DNA of 64,000 nucleotides, from positions 18,614,572 through 18,678,571 of the forward strand of contig NC_133286.1 of the NCBI RefSeq assembly GCF_005239225.2. Reading direction: 5' to 3'. Of this stretch, positions 36,870-49,219 are shown piece by piece. Within the stretch, counting starts at the first letter, position 1, and each line of letters begins with the position of its first letter. A model generated the notes under the pieces. It searched no databases, was not told the origin of the DNA, and was given only the letters and a program-made list of their open reading frames with translations. Source of the stretch: Populus alba (taxonomy: Eukaryota > Streptophyta > Magnoliopsida > Malpighiales > Salicaceae). The translations under genes and the position numbers were made by a program.

Positions 36870-37611
36870 ACCTTAGAATTATCTTAATTTTCTATTTTTT
36901 TATAAATAGAAAACCAAAATAAATTAAAAAAATAAAACAGAGGAAAATAATTAAGTAAGAAATGAACTTATAGATTAATTAGTACCTGGCCATGTAAAAA
37001 AGGATTAAAAGAGAAACATCTCTCGGTAAAAATATTAGAAGAGATTATTTTTTTGTGTGGATACATGTCCATTAATTGATGTGAATTGTTATTTGATCAG
37101 TACTATTGATCGTACTTAATTTAATAATATTTTTTGAAAAAAATATCTTTTTATCGTCTATCATTTCATCATGCCTACTTTTTTTTTTACTTTTCTATTT
37201 TTTATAAATAAAAAATCAAAATAAATTGAAAAAAATAAAATAGAGGAAAATAGTTAAGTTACAAATGGACTTAAAGATTAATTAGTACCTAGCCATGTAA
37301 AAAAGGATTAAAAGAGAAACATCTCTCGGTGAAAATCTTAGAAGAGATTAATTTTTTTTGGATACATGTTGATTAATTGGTGTGAATTGTTATTTGATCA
37401 GTATTGATCATACTTAATTTAATAATATTTTTTTTCAAAAAATATCTTTTTATTGTATATCTTTTCATCATGCTTACTTTTTTTGTATTTCACTATTTTT
37501 TTAATAAATAGAAAATCAAAATAAATTGAAAAATAAAATGGATGAAAATAATTAAGTTATAAATGAACTTATAGATTAATTAGTACCTAGGCATGTAAAA
37601 AAAAAAGGAAG
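36870..37611. repeat. ~300-bp tandem repeat, about 2.5-3 units
   Basis: Units are anchored by 'tataaatagaaaa.caaaataaatt' at 36901, 37203 and 37502 (spacing 302 and 299 bp). Each then runs through 'agattaattagtacctggccatgtaaaaaaggattaa', an 'aaacatctctcgg' motif and 'attgttatttgatcagta'. The units are close in sequence, so the array looks fairly young. The third unit merges into the next array. Confidence 0.85.
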
Positions 37612-38275
37612 AAAAGACAAACATCTCTTGATGAAAATCTTAGAAGAGATTAATTTGTTTTGGATACATGCCCATTAAGTAGTGTGAATTGTAAGCACGC
37701 GAGGAGGAGGGTAAGTGGGATAAGGAAATGTAATGACCGTTTGTTTTCGTGGCTTAGTCAAACATATTAAAAAAAAATTAATTTGTATTATTTTAAATTA
37801 TTTTTTTATGATTTTTTTATTGTTTTAATATGTTAATATCAAAAATAAATTATAAATATTATACTTTCTTGTGTGATTTATTTTTAAAATAAAACATTTT
37901 AAAAAACAATAATGAAGAATTACAAACATTAACATAATTCTGAAAAGAGAAACATCTCTCGGTGAAAATCTTAGAAGAGATTAATTTTTTTTTATACATA
38001 CCCATTAAGTGGTGTGAATTGTAGGCACGCGAGGAGAAGGGTAAGTGGGATAAGGAAATGTAATGACCGTTTGTTTTCGTGGCTTAGTCAAACATATTAA
38101 AAAAAATTAATTTGTATTATTTTAAATTAATTTTTTATGATGTTTTTATTGTTTTAATATGTTAATATCAAAAATAAATTATAAACACTACACTTTCTTG
38201 TGTGATTTATTTTTAAAATAAAACATTTTAAAAAATAACAATAAAGAATTAAAAACGCTAACGTAAGTAGGCAGA
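37612..38275. repeat. ~331-bp tandem repeat, 2 units, ending near the SWEET promoter
   Basis: Anchored by 'aaacatctct' at 37619 and 37950 (331 bp apart). Each unit starts with the tail of the ~300-bp unit. It then has 'gcacgcgaggag.agggtaag', 'gtaatgaccgtttgttttcg' and an AT-rich MITE-like interior. The second unit stops about 75 bp before the candidate SWEET TATA box. Confidence 0.85.
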
Positions 38276-38351
38276 ATGAAATGGGGCAACGTCACCTACT
38301 AATTCTCTACCTGTCACGCACAAGAATGAACAGTGTGAGTGTTTTTTTGTG

Positions 38352-38358
38352 TATATAA
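38352..38358 (+). promoter_or_regulatory. TATA box of the SWEET gene
   Basis: TATATAA followed by 'ggg' lies 206 bp upstream of the SWEET ATG. This implies a start near 38385 and a leader of about 180 nt with no upstream ATG. The leader contains a small hairpin (GGGATTC / GAATCCC, 38460-38480). Confidence 0.6.
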
Positions 38359-38563
38359 GGGCTGCGCAAAACTCTAGCTTTCCATCCGCTCCAATTGCTT
38401 TCACGAGATCATTGAGAGAGAGGGTTATAGTTAGCTAGAAATCCTCGGACAGAACGCAGGGGATTCTCTTGCTTGAATCCCTCTGCTTCTCCTTTTTATC
38501 ACATATAGAGAGATCAGATTGTGTTTTGGTGTTTTTTACTTTATTTTCGAGGAGGAAGTAGAG

Positions 38564-40204
38564 ATGGCAGTGACGAGCATTCTCCATTTGGCATTCGCAT
38601 TTGGCATTCTGGGTATATATATATATAGACATAACATCATGATACATGCAGTTCGTTTCTAGCTAGATAGTTACTTGCAATAATGCCTACAGATCCTTAC
38701 TTCTTCTACTTAATATGAACGTGGTAATAAAATTATGTTCTACCTATACTCCTTTCCTCTAGAGAAACTAAGCTTGGCAAAAAATAGGGGAGATTATCGA
38801 GATATCTTCTTGCCACCTTGCAGAAAGTTTAAAACAAGAAAGCATTTATTTTTTTTTGGTCAATCCTAACTGTGTTCCCGTTCATTTTTTATTATTATAT
38901 CGAAATGGTGATTCATGTTGTTGTTTATTTTTATCGATGACAAACTGACAAATCAATAAAATTCTTTTTTGCCTGATGACAGGAAACATTATTTCAACCA
39001 TGGTGTACTTGGCTCCAGTGTAAGTGCAGGGCGTTTTTCTCTAGCTTTATAAGCAGGATGTGTTCTTCTTCATTCTTGATTATGAAGTTCGATGACGGAA
39101 TTGTAAGGAAACTTTTTTTTTTTTTTTGCAGGCCAACATTTATCCGAATTTTCAAAAAAAAATCAACAGAAGATTTCCAGTCGTTGCCTTATCTCATGGC
39201 ATTGTTCAGTTCTATGCTTTGGCTCTACTATGCAATGCTAAAAAAAGATACAATTCTTCTTGTCACCATCAACTCATTTGGATGTATCGTGGAGACTACT
39301 TACATTGCCATCTATATTGTTTATGCAGCAAGAGAGAGCAGGGTATATATATACCTTCATCGATTACCACCATTGCTTTATTTGAAACTCAAGTCTTAAC
39401 TTATAATTAACAATCCAGATTAATAATAGGAATTGAATCTTCGGATGCAGGTCTCAACAATCAAACTCCTTATTTCTATGAACATGGGGTTGTTCTCTTT
39501 GATCCTTCTCCTTGCACATTTTCTAGTGAGTGGTTCAGTACGTGTTAAGGTTCTTGGTTGGCTTTGCGTTGCCTTTTCCGTGTGCGTCTTTGCAGCACCT
39601 TTAAACATCCTGGTGAGTTTTGACATCTGAACCGAGATGCGAGTTCGTGATCTTATATAGCTAGCTTCATGTTTTTCATCTATCGTTTACTGGGTTTTTT
39701 GTAGAAACAAGTAATTCGAACAAAGAGCGTCGAGTTCATGCCCTTCACCCTGTCATTTTTCCTTACTTTGAGCGCGGTCATGTGGTTTGCCTACGGCCTT
39801 CTACTCAAGGACTTGTGTATCGCTGTAAGTAATTTCCATGCATTACTTCAAAACGACAAAATATCTACCTATTTCAGTTCAGCCATCAACTGATTCTGTG
39901 TTTCCTTGTGAACTTGCAGCTTCCGAACATCTTGGGCTTCATCTTGGGGTTACTTCAGATGCTGCTATATGGGATCTACAGGAATGCACAGAAGGTTGAA
40001 GAGAAAAAGAAGCTGCCAGGTCAAAACTTAAAGAGTATTGTCATATTAGGCGCAGTAGGGGCCCCTGAAGTTTATCCGGTCGATGCAAAACCTGACGTGA
40101 ATGGAGGTGCTGAGGAGCACGACCAGACAGAGGAGGCTAAGGAGGATGAGAAAACCATGGAAGCTTCACAGGATAAGCTCCAATCAAATGAATGTGCAGT
40201 TTGA
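38564..40204 (+). CDS. SWEET: SWEET sugar transporter, clade III-like
   Basis: This is a seven-helix MtN3/saliva-family membrane uniporter. Clade III members mainly move sucrose across the plasma membrane. Six exons, 38564-38612, 38983-39019, 39132-39342, 39451-39612, 39705-39824 and 39920-40204, join in frame to 287 aa, the usual SWEET length and exon number. The first MtN3 repeat (about 8-97) shows [30 protein letters not shown] and INSFG. The second (about 131-216) shows [26 protein letters not shown] and [17 protein letters not shown]. The conserved pore Pro, Trp and Asn residues are present (P28/P30, P48, W59, N76; P149, P166, W180, N196). The long acidic C-tail (from about 235, rich in Glu/Asp) is cytosolic and typical of clade III (SWEET10-15). 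The subfamily number is not certain. Start codon has no rival upstream ATG in the leader. Confidence 0.95.
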
Positions 40205-40325
40205 TTTACATGTATTTATTTATTACAACCTTGTTACAAACTTCCTCGCCAATGATCATACGATGCCATGCCATCGATCCCCTACCAGTAAGTAGCATTA
40301 ATTTCATGTTGTACACTCTGTAAAA

Positions 40326-40406
40326 GCGGGATGTGTCCGCTTCTCTCCTGTTATAAGGGATGTATGAATCAAAAGCTTCCCGCTTCTCCCCTGTATAAGC
40401 GGGAAG
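40326..40406. repeat. Paired hairpins in the SWEET 3' region
   Basis: CTTCCCGCTT (40376-40385) and AAGCGGGAAG (40397-40406) form a perfect 10-bp stem with an 11-nt loop. Just before it a related weaker hairpin uses AGCGGGA and TCCGCTT (40325-40343). The phrase CCGCTTCTC(T/C)CCTGT.ATAAG is repeated directly (40337 and 40380). This lies 120-200 bp after the SWEET stop codon, so probably in the 3' UTR. Confidence 0.7.
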
Positions 40407-42246
40407 ACTTCTATATGTTAATTTTGTATGTTTTTTATCTTCCACATCAATATACTTGACCGAGAGTGCTTGGTGAAACAGACAGTGTAGCATCTTGCGA
40501 ACCCATCTTCATGTCGTCTTCTCCGATCGACCCTTGATTCTGGGCAGGCCACATAAAACACTTCCACCTTAAGCCCGTGTAGGGAAGGTTCATGAATTCT
40601 GTTTCGTTATTGCGGTGGCTTCTAATTTTTTATCTTTCTTTTGCTTCTAAAGTACTGTATTAAATTCTTTTAGATGTTTTAAAGAACACTTTTTTCATAT
40701 TTTTTAATATATTTACAGAAATCTTGCAGTTTCTATGGACACTGATCCCAAAGTTCCAATAAAAAAATATAAAAATAAAGAGTCTTCTTTTTTTTAATCT
40801 CTAAACCAACCCCTTGGAGTTAGATCCCCTTTCATCTAATGCAACATGAGAGAGACATCCATATTTGATAAAAACATGGTGCAGCTGGACCAGAGTATAG
40901 ATAAAAACCAGATAATTGGTCTGAGTATGCGCAGTAGGTTAAATTAATTTTTTCCTTAACATAAAAAAAATCATGCAAGTGTTTTTTAATAAAAGAATTT
41001 TTTAATCATAAATTTAAAATATAATGTTTATTAAACGATATCTTTTTAAAATATTAATACAACAACATATTGAATATTAAATGATAATTTTTAAAATATT
41101 AAGATTAAGATTATAAAATATTAGGTTGACCAAGATTTCTTATCAAATATATAATCTAGGTCATGAGATTCTAAATAAATTATGAAGGTCAATTTCTAAT
41201 TAATTTAATGTCGAAAAAAAATTAAACTAAAAAAAAAATACCCGAGTCAACTCAAGTTAATTTGCTAAACCTATAATTCTGATCATGAGATTGAGATAAC
41301 CTCATAGAAGTAAATCAGAAAAAAAATATGAAACTTAATTTTTAATCGACCTGATTTTTGAAGGATTAAATAAAAAAAAAATCAATTGGTGTTAACATAT
41401 TAAACTTGCGATTTAATCATAAAACCAAGATAATCATAGAAAACAAATAAAAAATTATTATAAAGCATCACTTTTAACAAATCTAATATTAAAAGTTGAA
41501 ATAAAAAAATTAAATTTATAGAATTGTTATATAACCCAACAAAAAAAAAATATAAAGCATTATACTTAAAATAATATAATATTAAAAAAAATTAAAAAAA
41601 ATTGTGAAAGAGTAAAATTAATAAAAATAAAAAACATACCACGCGAGAACGGGGAAAAGCAGCTCTGGTAAAGTGGTCATTAACAGGGAAAAAGCAATCT
41701 ATTCTGTTATATGGTTGTATTTAATCTTTTTCACCTTAACAAACAAGTACTTTAAATGCAAGCATTCATCAAGAGATTACCACATCAATTAGTTGATAAA
41801 ATTACAATAATTACTCGGTAAAATTTTGTCGAGGAATACAGACAGCAGAAATGTTTATTCTCAGAAGGAACCTACAAGAGCAAAAAGAACACGTCCCAGA
41901 CGTCTTTACTCTCAAAATTTTATAAACACGTCAAGTTCTTTTCTTGCTCTCCTAGCTGATAATGTACACCCTCAGATTATGCTTTTCTTCGTTATCATCA
42001 TCATCATCATCATCTTGCTCTATGTTTCAACGAAAAGGAAACTAAACAAAGGGAAGAGAAAATGGTAAAACAAGTTTTAAGAAGAAACCGGCATCAAATT
42101 CCTTACAAGCAGCTGTCTGGATGGACAGTCCAAGCAAAGCTTAAATTTCCAAAGTTTCTTCTTTACTCGGTGGTGATGAAGTGCAGGAAACAAGACAATA
42201 AGGAAAAACGATGCCAGCCAGGCATTATTACTACTATTATTGCGTG
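40407..42246. other. Intergenic DNA with dispersed repeat
   Basis: The interval 40980-41640 is an AT-rich dispersed repeat that includes 'cccgagtcaactcaagttaa', 'gatcatgagattgagataac' and 'taatttttaatcgacctg'. Relatives of it appear at 55060-55240 and 56520-56960. No protein gene is supported here. The end near 42246 is the 3' UTR of the minus-strand kinase gene. Confidence 0.5.
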
Positions 42247-45200
42247 CTATCCATTACTGCCATCAAAACTTCCTTGAGCGCTTTGTCGTCTTTTTTCTCT
42301 CCAATTTTCTCCCCACATCTTGGCCTCAGCAACAGCTCGTTCTCTATCCAAATCCCTGTTTAACATCCTAGCAGTTTCTCTTGGCGAGTCCTCTTTCTCA
42401 GATCCATCCAAATCCCATTTGCGTCCAGATCCTCCGCCTTCCTCATTCCTTGATAACTGTCCACCTCTCTCCTCTCTATGTCTCTTCTCATCCCTGTCCC
42501 CCAAACCTCTGTAGCCATGACCATTAGGTTCATATGCCTGGTTTGCTAAATAAGAAAGTGCGGTGACCACATCCCCAATGAGAGGACGTGCAGCAGCTTG
42601 CTCCTGGATGCACATGGATGCCACAGCTAAAGCCTGGTAGAGTCCTCTCATTGGATAACGTCCCTGAAGTCGCGGGTCTGCCAATTTTGAGAATTTCCTA
42701 CGATCATTGAATAATGGACGTGTCTGCATAATTGTAGAACCTCCGTCAACTCACAATTATTACATGAGCATAGGAAATACGTGTGACAACAAGACAATAA
42801 AGAATGGGGTAAACTTCAGATTGGTCAAAGATTATTACCCATGTCACGAGGTTCTGTTCTCCATGTGGTCGAGTGCTGTCAATGGCTTTACGACCAGTAA
42901 TCAGCTCTAAGAACACTACCCCAAAACTGTAGACGTCAGATTTTACAGTCAATTGTCCGGTCATGGCATACTCAGGAGCACAATAGCCATAAGTACCCAT
43001 AACCCTGGTGGAAACATGTGACTTGTCCCCGGTGGGGCCAAGCTTTGCAAGCCCAAAATCAGAAAGCTTTGGATGAAATCCTTCTTCAAGTAATATGTTG
43101 GATGACTTAAAATCCCTGTAAATAACAGGAGGACTTGCTTTATCATGCAGGTATTCTAAGCCTTTGGCTGCACCTGCAGCTATCTTCATTCTCGTGTTCC
43201 AATCTAGTGGTTCCTTTTCAGGTGGAAGGTCTGCAGAAGAATCCATCAACTTCCAGTGAGTAAAATAACATTAATAGCCACTCCTTCCCTTCAGCAATAT
43301 GAATTTAGTTGACAAAAAATATGCAAATCTGTTCAGTGAGAAGCAACTCGAGAATTGTACACATACACCAAGCATTAACTTCACATTATCCTAAAATCTC
43401 AAGCATGACACTTCATTTTCCTTTGAGTGCTTCAGTGCTTTAACATCTTAATAGCCTACTGTGTTCAAATATCAATACCTGCCTTCTTATTTGCCGATGA
43501 CCATCATGTCCCTTGTAAATTTTACTTTCCTATTTCAAATTATTCAAATTAAAACTGACACAATCTTTGATCTTTGAAGTATTCATTCAAAGCAAGCAAC
43601 CAATGAATTGACAGTTGAAAAATATTAATGTGGAGGTTAATCTATCTATTTGAATGATTAGACAATGCCGATCACAGAACAGTGAATTCCAGCTTCTAAT
43701 ATCTCAAAAATAAAAGTCAATTAAGAAAATGAATACAGACCTTGTATTTATTTTGAGCATTGCCTCAGAAATAAACATAACTGTTTACAACTAAACTACC
43801 TTATTCAAGCATAATTTTACACCGGTCAAACACAAGTATTGTAACTAATTTACAGCAGCTATTGAAGCAATGTCTCAGTTCTATGATGATAGACATTACA
43901 CTGTCACTGGCTATCTAAATGACAACCAAATCCACCTCAGCTACCAGAATGTTTTAGCATCATCATGGTACAATCAATCCAAAAAAGGGAGGAGAACAGA
44001 AAGACAAGAGAACAAGCATCAGGCTTTTTATGCACAGCCGAGTTTTTCATTAAAGAAAATCAATATCACCAGCCAGTAAAAGGGACAAGAAAGAGAGATC
44101 ATGATACCTCCTCTAACCATAATAAGTGGTGAAAGCTAATTGGTTCAATAAGCCATCCAAAATGTCCCTACTTGTATATTATCCAATAACCTAACTGACA
44201 TGACCATGCTCTTGTCTTTGCTTTAACCAACCTTAACACTATGACATCAGTCATGATGCTCTTGTATATTGTCTTTAGCTTCTCTATGACATCAGTCATG
44301 ATGCTTCTTAGGTAGTCCAATCGTTGAAATTTGTCTTTAAGGATATTTTTCACTTTGATGCTCAGCATTGGGCGGTGATTTTATTGTGACAGTTCAATGA
44401 TTGAGTTTAACACTGATAGTAAGAAGCTAGTAACCCTTGATAATACAAATAAATGAGAAACAATAAATATTCAAAATTGAAGGTTTAGCAATGCAGGGAA
44501 TGTTACCATGAAGGTGATCTTCCAATGATCCCAAGGGCATAAATTCATAGACAAGAAGCCGCTGATCCCCATCAGCACAATAGCCAATCAGGTTCACAAG
44601 GTTTGGATGATGTAAAAGGCTCAGCATGAGAACCTCCACTAGAAATTCCCTATTACCCTGGAGGCCATTCCTATCCAATTGTTTGACAGCAACAGCCTGC
44701 AAAAAAAAGGAAGAAAGGAGAAATGAAAAGCACTCAACCATTTTCACCTCTTAAAGGAAAAAAATGTCCCCTTGTTAGTCCACAAATGTATAATATGAAT
44801 TTCAAAGAATATCCTGAGCATAATCCCACCAGACTTTCACTGTGATATCATAATTTTATGCTTTGCATGAAGAAGAGTAAAATTTGTTAAAATCATTCAT
44901 ATATGCTGGTCTTCCCTTGAAACACTATCAATTTCAAGCAGTAACAGCAGCCTGGGAAGGATACAAAGTCAGTTAGAAGAAAATTACGTTATTGGGTTGG
45001 CCTATGTTTAACTGGCCTAAATATTAAAGGCACTGTTGATGACTCGTTAGAATAATAGCATCAGCCTATCATGGTTCTGATATCAACACAAAGAGTATAA
45101 CAACCACGCTCATCTATTGGTGACTTAACAATACTTAAATCCTTGGTCTCCCAATTCAAAGAATGTGATATTCAAAAGACAAATCCTCATAACTTGATAT

Positions 45201-46768
45201 TCTTGTCCTCATCTAAGTTGGGGTAAAGGAGAAACCACTTTAGAATTGATCTCTTGTGCTAAACTGTGAATACTGTGAATGAAGTAGATCAGATAGGTAT
45301 GCTGTGATAAATAAACCACGGAATAAAGGAAATACATCTCAATTACATTATGCCTTCAGAAATGCAAATGGTTAAGAAACCATATATATCACATCGCAGT
45401 AACTGATACAGTTTTTGCAGTCTTGTTTTCTGGTATATCTGATTGACCAGTGGCTTTAATTTACTTTCATGTGATTATAAATAGCATTTAACTTTGGAAT
45501 CAATCTTGTATCGAATTCAAATCTGTTTTATAAGGATCCTGAAGTGTTGTTGTACCTGGCTCTGTAGCGGGGGTTGGCAACTGTCTGTGATACTTTTATA
45601 CATAGAAACATCCATCCATCATAGAACAAAAGGTCATTTTGTTCTACAGTGGTAATGTTTTTATTTTTCAAGATCATCATGACCAATTCAAACTTTGCAA
45701 TGTCTAACTTCATTTTTTGCTTTTGCTTTGTATATTGGTGATGCCAATTTCAATTTTTCATTCCTCTCATTATTTCAAGCAACATAATTCTTCAACAAAA
45801 AGGAGAGGGTCTAAATCAATGCTTACAGGTGTATTAATCACATGAAGCAAAAAAATTAGAAGAATTTACCTGACCAGTGCTCTCAAGACGCCCTTTATAT
45901 ACACGTCCAAATCCTCCTTCCCCTAAGAAACACTCTGGCCTAAAATTCTTGGTTGCAGCTGCAAGCTCACGAAAAGTAAAAATATGAGCAGCTATATTGA
46001 CACCAGGTGCATCCTTTGGACTCGATAATTCCCTTTTGGATTGCACGTCATTGCTTCTTGATCTGAGCCTGTCAGCTCCTGTAAATTCCATTAAAAAAAA
46101 AAAAACCTCAGATCAATAGCCATCAATTACTTTCAACTGCACACAATAATATCAAGAATGTAAGACCTCAAATTTAGGGATATCAATAAAACAGTTGCAT
46201 AGCAAGGGCCACAAACTGAACCTTCAATCGATGATAGTTCCAGAGAGACTCAATACTTAGAATTTTAGCGTAAGTTAGCTTTTGAACAAATTGATAACTG
46301 AATTAAGTTACTAATACCCCAATCTTTCCAACCTTGTAATCTCCAATCAGATCCAATCTGAATGCTCAAATTGATCGAAAGATCCCATTTCACTAAAGAA
46401 AGAAACGCTTTTTACAAACAATATGAAAATCCAGTGGAGTCTACCAGAACCAATCTTAAACCTATCGTTCTAAGATTTGATCAAGTACTGGCAATAAAAT
46501 AGGGAAAAGTGCATTACTGTGATATCAACAAGCAATCAAAATCATAGAGTAACCAGATCAGATCAAGCGATGACATAAATAATGAAGAAACAACTAATTC
46601 AAAGAAAGCAAAGAAATTGATTATCGAGAAAAAAAATAACAACTAACCAGAAGACAACTTAGAAATGTTAGAAGAAACTGGAGGCAGAGTTGGCTTTAGA
46701 TCAACAGATTTTTTCTCTTGATTCAGCTTCTCTTCTTCCCTTGAATCAAAACAAGAAAAACAACCCAT
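42247..46768 (-). CDS. PBL27: Receptor-like cytoplasmic kinase VII, PBL27-like
   Basis: This is a Ser/Thr kinase of the RLCK VII (PBS1-like) group; Arabidopsis PBL27 passes chitin signals from CERK1 to a MAPK cascade. Five exons, 46768-46648, 46078-45870, 44696-44507, 43230-42839 and 42723-42247, join in frame to 462 aa. MGCFSCF at the start gives Gly2 and Cys3/Cys6 for membrane lipidation. The kinase domain begins at [13 protein letters not shown] and shows [11 protein letters not shown] (P-loop, 93-103), AVKQLD (Lys115), YRDFKSSN (Asp213), SDFGLA (Asp231) and CAPEY. All catalytic residues are present. HRD is YRDF, as in several RLCK VII kinases. The C-terminal tail has [12 protein letters not shown] and [20 protein letters not shown], a signature of the PBL27 type. 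The tail is shorter than in Arabidopsis PBL27 (~510 aa). Substrate and pathway are inferred from homology. Confidence 0.95.
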
Positions 46769-46831
46769 CTCCAGAAATCCAATAACAAAGCGGTTCACGA
46801 ATCCTTCAAAACTCAGAGATGCAACCGAAAC

Positions 46832-46862
46832 TCAATCAGAATTCATTACTCTAAAAACCCAT
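46832..46862 (-). promoter_or_regulatory. Two minimal upstream ORFs before the PBL27-like start
   Basis: Upstream of the kinase ATG on the minus strand are two very short frames: ATG to TAG at 46862-46851 (3 aa) and ATG to TGA at 46846-46832 (4 aa). They matter only if this part of the leader is transcribed and unspliced. Confidence 0.35.
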
Positions 46863-47227
46863 TTGTCTTCTTCTTTTTTGTTTTTGCTTGAATATATGTT
46901 TCAGCAAAATCCCATCAAAAGAAACATGGAATGAAACTCTGGTAGTTAGGATAACATTAACTTCTCTCTCTATCCCACGAGTCAAAACGACAAAGCAAAG
47001 GAATCGACAAGTTGAAGAAACACCAATAGCAATAGCAGAGGGGAATATAAAGAGACTTTATTTTCTTTTTAAAAAAATAAAAAACTTTCTTGGGTGTGTG
47101 TTATTGCTTGCGGGTGAGGAGAGGGAGGGGATTGTTGGCAGAGAGAGAGAACATAGAACGTAAGAAGAGAGAAGCCGGCTTTTGCTTTTGTCTACACTAA
47201 CTACTAACTGCACACACATCCAACTTT

Positions 47228-47231
<4 letters not shown>

Positions 47232-47273
<42 letters not shown>
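47232..47273. repeat. (GA)21 microsatellite in the kinase promoter/leader
   Basis: A perfect GA run of 42 bp, CT-rich on the coding strand, about 465 bp upstream of the kinase ATG. CT/GA tracts are common near plant transcription starts. Confidence 0.95.
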
Positions 47274-47275
<2 letters not shown>

Positions 47276-49214
47276 TGATGGCAATGGCATCTCTCTGTAG
47301 AGTCTACCCTTCTTTTGTCCATCTTTGACCACCATTAAAGAGCTTAAATGGTAAATGCACACCATTTTTATTTTATTTTTCTTAGCATTTGTGTGTACAG
47401 TGTGGCTAAGCCTGTATATTCTTACCGCTTAAATGCAGAAATTACCATTTCATTTTGGTTCTTGCTTTTTGCCTTTTTCTAGTTTTACATTACAGAATCA
47501 AAGGTAAAAGCGGTGCGAGTTTATGTTAAAAAAAAAAAATAGGTGTCAAATGGCGGGAATTATGGAGGAAACAAGGGGGTTGAATTTGATTATTTTATTT
47601 GACGAGTTATGCAATAATTCAGTAGCGGAATTTTTTGTTTCTATTACAGTTAACGAACGACATTTGATTTCTAAAGTTTGAATTTTATGATCAGAATATG
47701 TTTGTTTACGAGTTGCACTCGTGAAAAGCATTAAAATTGAACTTTTAATGTGTAATTCTGTATTTCGGTATATTTTTTAAAAGTATTTATTACTTTAAAA
47801 TATTTAAAGTGAAATTTTTTGGGCATTATTGTTAAACTATAAAAATATAATTGTTTTGAATTTTATTTTTCATCATGATAAATTTTCCTATTAAAGTATT
47901 TCTTATTTGTTTTAGTGAACACAATATTTTTAACTATAATTATTGATTTAAAAAAAAAATAAGCAAGCTTATAAAAAATATTAAAATAATATGTTGTATT
48001 TTATTTGTGATAAAAGTTAAAACAAATCTTAAATATGATAAAATCAAGTTCAAAATCTATTTTAAAAATTTAAGAATAAAAAAAAAATTGAATCGAATTT
48101 TCATGAATAATTTCTTATTAGTATTATTATTTTCATATTAAATACATAATAATTGAAAAAAATATTAATATTAAAATAAAAAAATATATAATAATATTTA
48201 AAAATTATGTCAAAATTGAAGAGTAAATGAATCTAATAATTGTTTTATAAAGAAAGAAAAACAAGAAAAACAAAAAAAAAATACAAAAGGGTTAGGCCTA
48301 GCGACTGGCTTGCTAGTAACATGCCAAGAGTGCATGCACCTAGAGGCCATGGCCGTGAATGGACCAATAATTTTATTTGTTCATTTAAAGATCATCCACC
48401 TCTTATTTTTATTAAAAAATAAACACAAACAATAGGTTATTTGTGTTTGCTGTAAAGATAATAATGTGTCTCTTTTTGTTAAAATACGAATTGCGACCTT
48501 AGAATTGCCTTGCAAGTTAACCACTTGAGCTAAGACACAACTTTTATTTAAAGTGATGAAAAAAAAATATTAATTTGTTTAATTGTTCATATGAATAGTT
48601 AAACTGACTTTCAGCTTTTTTAGTTTTTGGTATAACTAGGCTTAAAGGAAAGTGTTTGTGCTTTGCTACGAGTCAGGTTAGAAGTCCAATTATTGCATAA
48701 AAAACCATTTAGGCATCGTTACGATGAAAAATATGAAATGCGAATTAAAAGCTTGACTTGTGTTTTGTATAAAATTAATCAACCATCATGTGTTAATAAA
48801 TACAAGGAAAAAAAGGCTTGGTGTGGCTTGTTCAACATAACAAGTTAAGAGGTGAAATGGTCACCTTGTTCAAATAAAGATTTGTCTCTAAAAAAAATTC
48901 ATGTTGCTATCATTTTAACATCTGCCTCATCCTCACACTATCAAGTTTAAATGCGGAATAACAGACTATCCAAGGATTAAATCATAAAAAAATAGTGTTT
49001 GAAATGAAAAGATGACGATATATTGTATTGACTCGGGTTAACCTAAAAAAATTATGACCGAAGTAATGAACATGAACACAATGAGTTAACTCAATTAGAC
49101 AATCTTTCTCTTTCTTTTTTCTTCCTTTATTTTCTCCCTAGATGGGCTTTGATCGACCTCGGTTTGTATGAAGTTTTAGACTAATTTAAAGAGTTATAAA
49201 AGAATTATGAATGA
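47274..49214. other. Kinase upstream region and AT-rich intergenic DNA
   Basis: The first few hundred bases are kinase promoter. From 47740 to 48250 the sequence is very AT-rich. No coding region is supported. Confidence 0.45.
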
Positions 49215-49219
49215 TTTTT

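Noticed and set aside
36870..38275. CRISPR-like array
   Set aside because: Units are ~300 bp tandem duplicates without spacers in a plant nuclear genome.
48480..48545. tRNA-like string ('ttagctcaagtggttaac' on the minus strand), possible SINE head
   Set aside because: There is an A-box-like part only. No convincing B box, tail or target duplication, so it is too weak to call.
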